This document shows, piece by piece, positions 31,195-42,346 of a stretch of 64,000 nucleotides of DNA. Source of the DNA: Nothopassalora personata (Eukaryota > Ascomycota > Dothideomycetes > Mycosphaerellales > Mycosphaerellaceae); assembly GCA_033816765.1 (NCBI GenBank), contig CM066287.1, positions 6,758,001 through 6,822,000 on the forward strand, read 5' to 3'. The notes beneath the pieces are model-generated. The model did not search any database. It was not told the DNA's origin and was given only the letters and a program-made list of their open reading frames with translations. Position numbers and translations under genes: made by a program. Each line of letters starts with the position of its first letter. The stretch's first letter is position 1.

Positions 31195-33175
31195 CTCCAT
31201 TCCTCCGAATCCGGAGGAAGATGAACGGACTCTTTCTCAAGCCCGATTGTCCTTCTCTCTGACCCTTATCATCGTTCATAATAAGCCCATCCGCGGCGAG
31301 CACCCATCCCTGCTTCTCCATTTCCACCGTGAGCGCCTTGGTCGTGAGTCCGAGATAGTTGCAGATCTCAACGTAGTCGTCCTACGAGTTGATGTAGAGT
31401 TGGCCAGCGAAGAGGTTGAGCTGAACTACAAGCGGTCGAGGCACGATTGAAGGCGTGGAGCGACCAGCACGGGTCGGGAGCAAGTCCAGGCGATCCAAAG
31501 AAGCGTAAGCTGCATTACAGCGAGGCTTGTAGACGTGAAACGTAGTCGGGCGGTTACCCATGTTCGGGCTGAGCAGGTTGGTATCAAATGGGCTCAGAAT
31601 GAGGATCCGGTCGACTGTGTCTGCTCCAGGGATGAGGCTGGACAGAAGCCATTGAACGGTACTTTGGAACACGTCCGACATGTAGCCTTTGCCGGACTTG
31701 ATAACCGTGCGCGCAAAGTCATTAGTCACCGGGAGCTTGCCAGAGCGGCAACGCCGGGACAGTGCAAATTGGCCGACACTGGAGTCTCTCAGCGACTCCA
31801 GAGCGACTCCAGAGCGAGGATGAACACCAAACTGCCCTCATTTGGGACACTGGTTTCAGCAAATTGCTCGACGTCCGGGTGTATGCTGTGCTCTGCGGGC
31901 TTGTCAGGAGGCGCTCTCTGCACCTGCCGCTCTTGTTCAAGAGCTCTCCAGCGCTTTGATCTGGGCATCCTCCAAGTCGAGGTTGGTAATATATTCGTAA
32001 ATGGCGTCACGGATGCTGGGAGACTAGACTGCTGGAAAATCTGCAGTCCAGTTACGCCTTTGTCGCAGATGTGCTGGGCGAGAAGCCGAAGCAACAGCTC
32101 GTCAGCATCCGCGCGAAGGATTGGAAGACGTGGGAAGCTTCTCGAAGCACCTTGTCGATACTCAAGTGACTGGGTCTGCTGTTGGAACCCCTTTGGAGCC
32201 AAGGATCTCACGATTTCGAGCACCTCCTACAGAAGTAGCCAACGGTCTGGGCCCATCTCGTTGGGCTGTTGCATGCCCATGGTGTACGCTCGAATCTGAC
32301 ACTGAAATTCTCATCGCTCTCGTCGACGATATTGCGAGAGTGCTTGTCGAGCAAATCTTGAGCAGCAACAATATCGCAGCCAAGATTCTCCTTGCCGGTG
32401 ATGAAGCTCTCAATGGCCATGTTCTGGAAGGACAGAATATGTTCAGGTTGAACCAGCAACACACCCCGAGTAGACATGGATTCACGCAGAATTGGAGTGA
32501 TGTTGGCGGCGTCTCCGTCTTTGAGACGAAGAGATCTCGGAACTGGCATGTATTACACTTGACGGCTGACCATCCCGCCCAGTTTTGTGATGAGCATCTG
32601 TACCATCTGCTTTGACTGAGGCTTTGCCACAATGACTCCCACGAGCCGATCTCCGTTGGCTAAGTTGACGACAGTCATAGGAATGATCGTGCTTGATTTC
32701 CCTTCGCCCATGTTGAGTTGTGTCACGGCATTGTCAACGTCCGGCGGAAAGCTCATGACCTTGGCAATCTCATGCCGAACATTGCGAATGGTGAAGCTGC
32801 TCTCGACCTCCATGAGCAGGTGCTCAGGACGAAGGAAACGGCCTGGATTTCCAGCTCCCGGGAAAGTTCTTCTTGCCGCGAAGGATCAGTAAGTTGCATC
32901 ATCCGCCGGGCTCGTTGAAGCTCCTTCATGGCCACACCGTACTGCATGATGCACAATTGCCAGGCCTCGCTGATTTGAGGCCATCGGGTGTGCTGAAGTT
33001 GCACGAGGAAGAAGGCGGGCGATATGCGCGGCAAATGGTGCATTTCCTGGCCGCCTAGGTTGACTGCGTCCAACAAACGCTCATAGATGGATCGTACATG
33101 GTCGTCACATTGGTCCCGGTATCGTGCAGAACGTATTTTCGCGACATCCTGATCGAGGGGAAGAGGTACGCTCTT
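31195..33175 (-). pseudogene. Broken 3' part of a large DUF3638/DUF3645-family gene
   Basis: Segments in different minus-strand frames line up in order with the C-terminal third of the very large (~3000 aa) fungal DUF3638/DUF3645 proteins. From 33175 downward they are: SARYRDQCDDHVRSIYERLL; NLGGQEMHHLPRISPAFFL; NPGRFLRPEHLLMEVESSF; a Walker-A-like block LNMGEGKSSTIIPMTVVNLA; VIVAKPQSKQMVQMLITKLG; GVLLVQPEHILSFQNMAIES; RNIVDESDENFSVRFE; FPRLPILRADADELLLRLLA; FQSTVQWLLSSLIPGAD; PLVVQLNLFAGQLYINS; and WVLAADGLIMND. Lesions include a frameshift near 32850-32870, an in-frame TAA at 32553-32555, a frameshift near 32280, and a TAG near 32230 where Gln is usual. The N-terminal two thirds are absent. 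A dead fragment, not a gene. Confidence 0.85.
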
Positions 33176-33179
33176 CGAT

Positions 33180-33470
33180 ATCCGGAGTGCGTGCGAACTC
33201 TGCTTCAGGGCCGTGAGATCCGACGTGGTCCTTTAGGTTCCCGTGCTGGTAAAACTCCAGCATGATCATATCCTTCGTAGGACTAATGTAGAGGCAAGTT
33301 GCAATCCGATCGTGGGTCCCAAGAATCTTGTATACGTTTACCTCAATCGCCGTGGCTTTTGCATTCGCTTGTGTGATTTCGGCCTGGGGGACCTTGATCA
33401 CCACCTGGCCGAGACGATACAGTAAGTGGAAGAGCAAGATCCGATCATCAAGAGCTGGCGAATGTTGCAT
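33180..33470 (-). pseudogene. Protein-kinase N-lobe fragment
   Basis: The frame contains VVIKVPQAEITQ (the VIK lysine strand), a helix with ATAIEVNVYKILGTHDRI, and the hinge-like MIMLEFYQHGNLKDHV. These are the N-lobe features of fungal Ser/Thr kinases. No glycine loop upstream and no HRD/DFG downstream: the frame runs straight into the DUF3638-type remnant at about 33178. So this is a truncated piece joined to another dead fragment. Confidence 0.6.
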
Positions 33471-33634
33471 GTCAGGATGGTATGGTTGGAAGAGCGACGA
33501 CGCATTGATTGACAGTCCCCGCGTCCTTATTCAGCATGTGAACAATATTGACAGCCTTGACTCAAGCCTTCAGCCTCGCAGCCTCGTCAAAGTGAAAACC
33601 GCAAGTGCGGTTGCGGAAAAGACGCAAAAAGAAA

Positions 33635-33732
33635 TGCATCGGCCGGGAATCGAACCCGGGGCTAGCCGACCTCATACTATTCTGTTGAGAACAGGTTGGC
33701 AACGGCTAATTTTACCACTAAACCACCAATGC
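33635..33732 (-). tRNA. tRNA-Gly(GCC) with intron
   Basis: Reading the minus strand from 33732: acceptor GCATTGG pairs with CCGATGC at the 3' end (one G-U); D arm GTTTAGTGGTAAAAT; anticodon stem AGCCG/CGGCT around loop TTGCCA, giving anticodon GCC; T arm CCCGGGTTCGATTCCCGG. An intron of about 28 nt follows the position after the anticodon (roughly from ACCTGTTCTC to GAGGT). Encoded discriminator is A. Fully consistent with a functional nuclear tRNA gene. Confidence 0.92.
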
Positions 33733-34131
33733 TGCGCGAAGCCACGTGCTGAGGGGTCGATCTCAAAATAAGCAGACTGTATATGTAAGCTCAATCTAGT
33801 CAAGTGTCCTGGTCTGTATTCAAGCTTCGACTTCTTTCATCGTGCCAGAGAACTCCCATGAAGACCATCGCGGCCGAGATGATTGGCGAAAGCCATTACA
33901 TATCAAAACAATCCAAGAGGTTTGGATCCAATTTTCGGAATGCCCGCTGCTTTATCGTGCGCCTCTACGTCATGACCATCAGGAACAGGCCTCGCGTCCG
34001 AACTCTGTTTCGAGGTCTTTGTCCTGGGACCCAATCATGTCATGGCAGCAAGGTCGACCGTACTTCACTTTGGAGTCGACATTTGGACGACAGGTTACCG
34101 CCCCATTGTTGAGACTTGATAGGAGAGCAGT
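33733..34131. promoter_or_regulatory. Upstream region of the photolyase gene
   Basis: About 400 bp between the tRNA-Gly and the photolyase start. It must contain the photolyase promoter. I see GATC/GATT-containing stretches that could be light-responsive GATA-factor sites, but nothing decisive. Confidence 0.35.
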
Positions 34132-36444
34132 ATGCCAAAGCCTAGGGTGATATACTGGTATGGTCGGATCGTCTTGTGAATATGGACATCTTTTGATCAG
34201 CATGCAACAGGTTTCGTACCGACCTACGACTACACGACAGTCCAGCATTGAAGGCTGCATTGGATTTGAAGCCTGAGTAAGGCCAAGTATAGTAGCCATG
34301 ATGTGACTTCTGGGTTACACTCAGAACGCTCATGGTTTCTGTCTCTATGTCTGAGACACCCAGGCTGACGTACCTTGCCAGGGTGTTGTTCCCCATTTGG
34401 TGTTGGGATAGGTAAGAGATTGGTCAGTCTGATACTTCGCGACCATACTGATGTAGAATAGTCACTATGTCTACCACGCAAGAGTCGGCGTCAACCGCTT
34501 CCAGTTCCTGATAGATTGTCAAAATGATCTATCGAAGAGTATCACGAAGCTCAACAAGAAAAGCAAGCTGTTCGTCATGCGTGAGCCAGCTGTAACATTA
34601 CTCCCGAAGTTGTTCAAAGAATGGAAGATCAGCCATCTTGTCTTTGAACGAGACACGGATGCATACGCCAAAGAACGGGATCAGCAAGTCAAGAAGATGG
34701 CGAAAGACGCTGGCGTTGAAGTCATCGTCAAGACTGGTCGCACGCTCTGGAATCCTGATGAAATTGTCAAGGCGAACGGAGGCAAGCCAACGATGAGCAT
34801 CACCCAGCTCCAGGTAGCGGGAGCCAAGCTTGGAGAGATCGACCCTATCGTCGAGACGCCAACGAGTCTTCCTGCTCCAGGCGACATGAAGCTGAACATC
34901 GAACACACGCAACCCAAGTCGGAACCTGACATCAACAAAAAGCACCGAGATGGCGACGAAGCTTCGTACAGTGCTGGTATAGCTGGGCCTAAAGGCGACT
35001 ATGCACCACCATCGCTGGAGGAACTGGGCATGCCAGCAGCTACTTCGCCACATAAAGGTGGTGAAACCGTTATCTTGGAGCGCCTCCACAAGATCTTTGA
35101 AGATGAAGATTACTGCGGTACCTTCCAAAAACCCAAGACCTCGCCCGCAGCCTTCGAACCACAGTCCACATTTTTGACCAGTCCATACCTCCATTTCGGT
35201 GCTCTCAGTTGTCGCTACGTAAGCCTTGTTCATAATCAGCAAAACCTCTCCACATAATCCTCGCTGACAACTTCCAGTTCTACCACAAAGTCCAAGCAAT
35301 CGTCGACAAACGGAAGAAAGCCAACAAGACCACATCCACGCCACCGGAATCCCTCACAGGACAACTCCTCTTCCGTGACATGTACTTCGCCGCCCAGGCC
35401 GCCCTAGGCTACGCCTTCGGCCAAACCTACAACAACCCAAACTGCCGCTTCGTTCCCTGGCACTTACCCTCCAAGATAGACTTGAGCAACAAGCTTACCA
35501 CAGGCGAGTACGAAGTCGACGATCCCGTCAAGGAGACAGAATTCAAGCGCTGGTCAAACGGGAAAACGGGCTTCCCCTGGATCGATGCGATTATGAGACA
35601 GCTGCGGCAGGAAGGATGGATTCATCATCTCGCCAGACACTCTGTGGCGTGCTTTCTAACGAGAGGTGGAGCGTACATCAGTTGGGAGAGGGGCGCGGAA
35701 GTGTTTGAGGAGTTGTTGATTGATCATGAGGCGGCGTGTAATATTGGGAATTGGCAGTGGTTGAGTTGTACGGCGTTTTATGCGCAGTTTTATCGGTGTT
35801 ACAGTAAGTTTGAACATCCACCTCCCTCTGCGGTGAGCACGAGGTGAAAGGGTGTTATTGCTGACGCTAATGAACCTCCAGGCCCCATCGCATTTGGCAA
35901 AAAATGGGACCCCAACGGCGATTACATCCGAAAATACTGCCCGGAACTAAAACGCTTCCCAGCAAAATTCATTTTCGAACCGCTCAAAGCTCCAATAGCA
36001 GACCAAAAGTCCGCCGGGGTCCGAATCGACGGCGACGGAACCGAGACAGAGCGAGATGGTCTAGCCCTCTACCCCAAACCAATGTTCGACTTCAACACCC
36101 AGCGTGAAATCTGCATCCAGGGAATGAAGAATGCATACCACGTAGGCCTCTACGGCAATGATCCGAAAGTGTTGGATGGAAGCTGGAAGAAGATGTTTGA
36201 CGATGCGGCAGAGGGACCGACGCAGGGGGAGCAAGGTGGACCCGGGGGTCTGGAATCCTTTGAGGATGCTGTGGGTGATGAGGAGAATGTGGATGGTGGT
36301 CATGATTCGCCTAAGACGCCGAGGAGAGGGCAGAAGGTGGACGGTGCCGCTGGTGGGAGTGCGGCGAAGGCTAGTCCGAGGGGTCATAAGAGAGAGCATA
36401 GTCAGAGTACGCTGGAGTTTGGGAAGAAGTTTGCGAAGAATTAA
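34132..36444 (+). CDS. Animal-type cryptochrome/(6-4) photolyase family protein
   Basis: Six exons: 34132-34157, 34211-34276, 34382-34411, 34462-35218, 35278-35803 and 35882-36444; 655 aa. Five introns (50-105 bp) are GT..AG and all phases match. The assembled start MPKPRVIYW|FRTDLRLHDSPAL is the photolyase N-terminus, continuing VLFPIWCWD and HYVYHARVGVNRFQFLIDC. The FAD-binding helical domain shows LLFRDMYFAAQAALGYAFGQ, FPWIDAIMRQLRQEGWIHHL, RHSVACFLTRGGAYISWERG and NIGNWQWLSCTAFY, with KWDPNGDYIRKYCPELKRFP near the end. These fit the (6-4) photolyase/cryptochrome class, which in Cercospora includes PHL1. A disordered tail of ~90 residues ends HSQSTLEFGKKFAKN. Uses blue light and FAD for UV-lesion repair and/or signalling. 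Only 70 bp separate it from the convergent next gene. Confidence 0.93.
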
Positions 36445-36514
36445 AGAAATGATGGTGGAAAGTATCTTGTGACTGGGAAGTATATGAAAAGCAACGCTAT
36501 GACTCCAACTCCTG

Positions 36515-38300
36515 CTAGCCCTTGGGTATCGGAACATAAGAAAACGCCTCAGTACTGTTGACGTTACGCATAGAAGACGTCCTGCGGGGAATGAATGGTC
36601 GTGAGATCGAAGACCTGAGACTTGAAGTTCTTGACCAGTGTCCGGAATAGTCGGGATAGTGGTCTGAGGAATGTGATGGCCCACTGGAATCACTGAAAGC
36701 TAGGGATGATCTTGGTGTAGACTCGAGGCCCGGGCTTGATAGAGGCCATGATGGTAGCGGCCAGTTATCAGCGAAACCATCGTCGCCGCTTGGGTCGACT
36801 AGGAGGTTGTGTCTGTGTACCGCCCAGTTATCAGACCGTGATTTGCAATGTCAAGAATTGGATTAACTCACAGAGTGTCTGAAGACATCGTTGCCAGCTC
36901 CTTTGTTGGCTTTCGTGACAGGACTGAACCAAGTCCGCTTCTGTAGCGATGCTTCTTGGCGACCTTCATCGTGGAGTTGTAGTTGGCCAAACGCTCATGA
37001 TCATGCTCTGATGTGAATAGATTAATAGATCCCAGACTGCCTGGCTTGGAATCTGCAGACGACGCCGTGCGCTTCGTGCGATGATCTGGCACAATTGATT
37101 CCTGGTCTGGAACAGGATCCAAGTCGCGGATGAAGGCCACCATATCGCGGTTAGACTCGTACATGACCTGAACCCCGTGAGTCCAATGCTTTGCTCGGCA
37201 TAACAAACACATCTCACCTTCGCTTCCTTGGGCTGTAGGGCATTGCCCTGCGAGGGCAAAGTTCGAATGTAAGCGGCCAGATGCCCTGTGGTATTGTCTT
37301 CGACTCGGGCATCTCGTGGCTCCATTCGACGATGGTTCTTTGGTGGAATGCGTGGCGGTAGTCCAGTGGGTTGATGGATAGCAACATCGGGCACAGCGGC
37401 GGGAGGAGCTTTTGTGGGCGTCAGCGAGCGTGGTGGCGTCACATTGATTTGTATTGGCGAAGTAACCATGTCCACTGCCATTTCTGACTGCAGTGACTTG
37501 GCCTCCTCTAGGCTTGATTTGCCGAATAAACGCAGCAGCTGCTCATCGGAATCGTCGGTCGAACTCTGCCACAACATATCGTCTTCGTTGTGCTCTGCTG
37601 TCGAAGTTCCCACAGTCGGGGTCGCTGGCGCTGAGACATCGCTGAAGTCTGTAAGCTCAGGACAATCCTCGATGCCAATCGACATGATCGATCGTGCTGG
37701 CGTGGAGTCATATCCACTTTCCGGGATACCAAAGATACAATCTGCAGGTAGGGAGTCCATTGTGTCGTTGCAACTGCCAAGCTTCCGGTAGGTATCCAAC
37801 ACGCTCAAGCTTCGCCTGATGTGATGATCCTGCAAAACGAAGTCGACGTTGTACCTCCTGTAGCTTTGCGGTCGATTGTCCAGTGCCCGAAGAGCGGATT
37901 TGAAGTCACTTTCAGCCTGGTCCAGCTCGCAGAGCGCAAAGTTCATATGGCCCAAGAGGAAGAGAGTAAGAGGAAGCACTTCCTTGGTCGGCCGGGATTC
38001 ACCCAGAATTGCCAGTGCTGGTGCAAAGTCTCCGAGGCGTGCACAAATCAGTGCGGTGTTGATGAGGCAGAGCGCTTGCTCCAAGTCCGATTTAATTCCC
38101 CGGGCTAGGCTTGAGAACGTTTCCGCGGCAGCTTGCCATTCGAAGCCGTAGTAGAGTGTGGTTGCGTGTTCCCAAATGTGTGTTTGCTGATCAGTGAGTT
38201 CGACGGGAGTCGCTATAACCTTTCTTGTGCTGCCCATGCGACTTGGGTTTCTCGCAGGCACAGGAATGCTGCGCGGTATTGTTCGTGATCTCGACTCCAT
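36515..38300 (-). CDS. TPR-like hypothetical protein (558 aa, three exons)
   Basis: Exons 37218-38300, 36872-37167 and 36515-36812; introns 50 and 59 bp. ATG at 38300 gives MESRSRTIPRSIPVPARN. Splicing of intron 1 joins QPKEAK|VMYESNRDMVAFIRDL. The frame would stop at a TGA right at a consensus donor (CTCT|GTGAGT); using it, with acceptor TACACAG, opens a 98-codon third exon ending SYVPIPKG. Total length is divisible by three only with all junctions used. Residues ~45-150 are helical repeats resembling TPRs (HIWEHATTLYYGFEWQAAAE, CLINTALICARLGDFAPALA, LLGHMNFALCELDQAESDF), similar in layout to the TPR region of NoxR/p67phox-type proteins. The remainder is disordered and Ser/Thr/Pro-rich. Function not established. 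Confidence 0.78.
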
Positions 38301-38746
38301 CTTTGCGGTTCGTATTGAGCCAAGTAGTTGTTGGCTTTTCGAAAGATTGCCGATGTGTAGCTCCGGCAGCAGTGAATGACGGCGCAAGCTGAAGTCTCCC
38401 TCAGTCAACGACAGTATTCACAGAGCCAGATGAGTCTTGCAGTCTGCACTGCTTCCAGCGAGGTCAATGTATCAGTGCATGTATGGGTAGTTCGTCTTGC
38501 AGCATTGCCTGTGCTGTGTGTGTCTGCATGAAAATCAGAACGAGAGCAAGTGCGACACGACAAAGGACGCCGCATCGGTTTTGAGATGTGACTGCCTGGC
38601 CAGGTCATCTGATGCATGCCCTTCTACGTTATGTGGCTGCGACAAATGTGCGCAGTCGCTCACGTCCGATGCGAAAGTACATCTTGGTATAGGCCAGAGC
38701 AGGCCATCAGCCAGCCAGAACGCCCAAAACGTGCCATGGCTGCGCT
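38301..38746. other. Intergenic between two minus-strand genes
   Basis: About 450 bp; promoter of the TPR-like gene and 3' flank of the next. No gene seen. Confidence 0.4.
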
Positions 38747-39506
38747 TTAGCTTTTGTGGCGGCCACGAGGTGCTGTTGCCACGACGAGCACTTCATACTC
38801 AGGCAGACCTGCATTGTTCATGACCTGTACGGTCGAGAAAGAAGCATGCAAGATGTTGTTCATATCCTTCCAATCGTTGTGGTTGACGATCAGCACAATC
38901 TGAGCGAGTGCCCCGCTGCCGAATTGATCGACATACCGTTGGATCAGGGAAGGTTGACGCGGATAGCAGAACATCAGTGTGTGTGCCAGCATGGCGTGTG
39001 GATGTAAAGATGTAGTGCTAGCGACTCTGAGCATACGATCGTCGGGGAGATATACACAGCGACAAGAGGGCACTTCAACACCGTATATGTTGACGTCGCC
39101 CTTGGTCTTCTGGTAGAGAAGCATCTCCAGAAGACCGGAGCCACTTCCGACCTGCTGAGGTCAGCGGGTCTCGAACGCCTTCGGCGGCGGCGGATACAAC
39201 ATGGGTTGAAGTACTGACGCTAAGAACAAGCGACGGCGTTCGTGGTAAGCGAGCTTCCAGAGTCTCGAGCAGTCTCGAAGAAATGCCACAGCAGACATCA
39301 GGGAACAGCTTTGGCTCTTCTGTGAGGGCCACCAGGACAATGCTGGCCATCCGAGCGTATGAAGAGGTTTGCTGTGTGATGAATTCACAGTGGCCGAGTA
39401 TGTGCGAGGTGAAGTCGCGAGGAGGAGAAAGTGTTTCACCGATGCATATCGTGCTTCTGAAACGCGGTATTTTCTTCTTGGTGATGACTGGTCGATAATA
39501 AGAGAA

Positions 39507-39543
<37 letters not shown>

Positions 39544-39707
39544 GACGCTGTCGAAGGTTGAAGCTTGCTGGGAGACAAAATCCGAGATCCGGCATAAGTC
39601 GTGATAAGCAGCGACTGCGACTGCGACTTTGGGCGCTCCGATTGCGGCCGAGAGATGTCTCTCTTCAGCTTGTCACGTCCTGCACGATGCCGACGGTGCA
39701 TGTCCAC
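38747..39707 (-). CDS. Rossmann/methyltransferase-like hypothetical protein, start uncertain
   Basis: Two exons: 38747-39151 (134 codons plus stop) and an upstream exon ending at 39219, separated by a 67-bp intron with donor GTCAGT. The join gives PSLVLS|VGSGSGLLEMLLYQKTKG, a glycine-rich SAM-binding-like motif, followed by VNIYGVEVPSC (acidic end of the second strand) and ALAQIVLIVNHNDWKDMNNI. The upstream exon encodes SPPRDFTSHILGHCEFITQQ and EEPKLFPDVCCGISSRLLE, which read as conserved. The 5' end is unclear: the frame stays open through a (CA)n tract encoding Thr-His repeats, up to an ATG near 39700, whereas an internal ATG at 39350 would drop the RDFTSHI segment. A further 5' intron across the microsatellite is likely. 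Resembles uncharacterised fungal proteins; enzymatic activity unproven. Confidence 0.6.
39511..39542. repeat. Dinucleotide microsatellite (GT)16
   Basis: An uninterrupted GT run of about 32 bp at the 5' end of the methyltransferase-like gene. Confidence 0.95.
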
Positions 39708-41302
39708 TACGTGACCAGTATCCGCTGTCTAATACTGTACACTGCCGGAAGCCGTACGTACAGTCTCACAAACTCGTATCATCGGCATTCTGGCTGCTCC
39801 GAGTTCCACGGCACAGAGTGGCTAGCAACGGTAGAAACGTCCATACATCGACAACCTGCGACCGGTACACGGAGCCTCATCTGCAGAGCAGCATTTAGCA
39901 TCATCCTCATCCCGTGAGCCATGTCAACATCGCGAGCACCGAGGACCGACGACGTGGGCGACCGCCACACCGGGGGAGGAGCACCGCCTCAATCTTAGCT
40001 GAGGCCGAAAGACCGGTCTTGCATGTGCATGCAGCACGCCAGCACGCCAGCACGCCAGCACGCCAGCAGGTCACGAGATGCACCATCTAGCAGTCCATTA
40101 TCGCAATTTCTGCTCTTGCATCTCAGAGAAAGCGGTTGACATTCGAGAGACTACTGACTGAAGGAATAGGCGCTGGTACTACTCCTCGGGTGATACTGAT
40201 GAGGCGTTGGATGCCTTCCTTGATCCCGGTCATTGTGAGCCCTGCAACCGTGATTGGGGCCTGCAAAGATGACGCTTATGCCTGTTAAACCTTAGGGCAC
40301 AGGCGCATCCGAGACTGCTCGGCTTGACCGACTGACCACATCCAACCAAGCCGTTCTACAGCAGCATCACGACCGCCTCGTCGCACACCTTTTTCGAAGT
40401 TGGCAGAGCGTCAAATACGGGACGCCTGGAACTGCATCCGCCTAAGTTACTGCCCCTGAAACACTCCAGCTTCTTGACAGTGGGCATTCCGTTCAGTCCC
40501 GTCTTCCAGAAGGCCCGCGACGCCATGGGGCGTGCCGACAACCACTGGCCACCAAGATCAGGCCGCCGGCATGTATGAGACCGTGCTCGTGCCTTGTTCC
40601 TGTATGCTGCCCTCATCGGTCATAGACTTCGATGCGTTTCATGGCATGTATCAGCACACGTGTACACGACTTGACGATCGAGACGTCTATGTTCATATGC
40701 CAGTACCCATGCCTGAACGAGAAGCAAACCGGAGCAGATACTCTTTTAGTAAACGACCGACAGAAGCGCTCTTGTAACGTTACGAAGAAGAGAGTTCGAA
40801 GCTCGTCACCTCCGAACATCGCAATCGCACAGCGCGGCTCGAACGCACCATGTCGCAATTTTTTGACGCACGGCAAGCAGCGGCCATGTGTGCGGACGCA
40901 GCAGCGCATGAACGCGATACAGGAAATATCCAAAGCTGGAAGTTTAAACTAACGCATGCATACAGTAGCTCCGCTCACCTCACAGAAAAAGTGGCGCAGT
41001 GCTCTCAGCTTAGTGCATGGGATATCTCAGCTTGTTATAAGCCCCCGCAAACCCGCTAGAGGCCTACTCTTCGACTCACCCTCTACGACACCTCATTCGC
41101 CGACCCTTCCTGTCCCTTCACATTCTATCGTCCTGTATAAGGGTGCGCGCTCTAATTCAGTCGTTGATCGTTCTGAGACATATTACGTCGTTACTCTTAT
41201 TTCTTTTCTAGTCCATCTCATCACACCCGGAAACCGTCCATACATTGCATCGCTCACATCGTTCATATTGTCGGGAACACCAACACATCTTCACGGCTTA
41301 CG
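39708..41302. other. Intergenic, about 1.6 kb
   Basis: No supported gene. Short ORFs have no domains. Contains the 8-bp tandem repeat listed separately. The 41030-41300 part is pyrimidine-rich with TTATAAG at 41035 and probably holds the promoter and leader of the following plus-strand gene. Confidence 0.4.
40033..40066. repeat. Tandem 8-bp repeat (AGCACGCC)4
   Basis: Four exact head-to-tail AGCACGCC units plus a partial fifth. A minisatellite with no coding content. Confidence 0.9.
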
Positions 41303-42346
41303 ATGCCGGTACAACTACTACCGGCGTCGGCGCAGGCCTTCGCGCCTCGATCCGGTCCAGAGATTGTGCTCAACTCCAGGGTAGAGCCTTGGTTGACACA
41401 AACACTCAAGCGCATCAACCGGATAAAGCGGCCTCTCAACAGCATACCGCAACATCACAGATGTCTCACAGAGACCCTTGGTGGAAGCAATGCGATCTGG
41501 ACCCTAGCCTCTCTCATGCTACCGAAGGCACCCGACACAGACCTGCGCAAGGACTCGAATCCACTGATAGAAGCACTGTTCAACTACCAGCTGATCCACG
41601 TTGAGGCTTACGTTGTGCACGTAGACATGGTCTCACAACACGAGGTTGCATTCAAGCTTACTCCAGAAACAATCGAGGCCCTGGTCGAGTACCACAAGGA
41701 CATCTACTCAGTGGACGCCTCTGCGAGTACATGGAGCTGGCCCGAGAAGGAAGCACAAGTCAAGAAGATGCAAGAAGAGTTTGTCCAGGCCACGAACAGG
41801 TTCGTGTTCCGCACCAATGTTCGCGCACTCGAAGGTCTTGAGGAGGATGGTGCTGGTGAATTGCTCGAGGGTCGTTCGGAAGATGTCAAGACTTCGATCA
41901 TGAACATGTTCCTGCCGCTACTTCCACCTCCACCACGGATCGTGGACGTCATCCATCCAGCGCCGATCATGCCAGACGTCTCGCTCCCAGGCAACTGGTG
42001 GGGTCCACAGCAACACACACTGGCGTCAACACACCCAACGCCTGTGGACTCGTGGAGGGTCCTGCCATCGACACCGTCTCCTACGGCTACGACATGCAGC
42101 GACAACCAGTCGAATACCTTCTGGCAGGACATGCACCTCAGCGCCGTTCAGCTCCCTTCGCCAACGCCCTCGTTCAGCACGCCATACACATCAGCGCCAT
42201 CGCACTACTACAGCTCACCGCAGTATGTCCCCGCGATGCCAGCGCTAACACTGCCCAGCTGTGGCAGTGACTACAACCTGGGCGGCTTCAACGACTTCGG
42301 CTGGAGTCAGAGCAACTTCGCACCGCAGTACGCCACTACGGTATGA
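41303..42346 (+). CDS. Hypothetical protein (347 aa)
   Basis: Single exon from the first ATG after a pyrimidine-rich leader. The N-terminal ~210 residues look globular and helical (NPLIEALFNYQLIHVEAYVV, FKLTPETIEALVEYHKDIYS, QVKKMQEEFVQATNRFVFRT), while residues ~215-347 are Pro/Ser/Thr/Tyr-rich and disordered, with YTSAPSHYYSSPQYVPAMPA. No signal peptide, membrane helix or recognised domain. The disordered Gln/Tyr/Ser tail is reminiscent of transcriptional regulators, but nothing DNA-binding is visible. Likely a lineage-restricted gene. Confidence 0.7.
   Translation: MPVQLLPASAQAFAPRSGPEIVLNSRVEPWLTQTLKRINRIKRPLNSIPQHHRCLTETLGGSNAIWTLASLMLPKAPDTDLRKDSNPLIEALFNYQLIHVEAYVVHVDMVSQHEVAFKLTPETIEALVEYHKDIYSVDASASTWSWPEKEAQVKKMQEEFVQATNRFVFRTNVRALEGLEEDGAGELLEGRSEDVKTSIMNMFLPLLPPPPRIVDVIHPAPIMPDVSLPGNWWGPQQHTLASTHPTPVDSWRVLPSTPSPTATTCSDNQSNTFWQDMHLSAVQLPSPTPSFSTPYTSAPSHYYSSPQYVPAMPALTLPSCGSDYNLGGFNDFGWSQSNFAPQYATTV

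Noticed and set aside
31535..32299. 254-aa plus-strand ORF
   Set aside because: Lies antisense to the DUF3638-type pseudogene, whose minus-strand motifs explain the region.
33640..33735. Plus-strand frame with HRPGIEPGASRP
   Set aside because: Antisense translation of the tRNA-Gly gene.
36061..36693. 210-aa minus-strand ORF
   Set aside because: Overlaps the end of the photolyase and uses a different frame from the third exon of the TPR-like gene, whose splice sites and length fit better.
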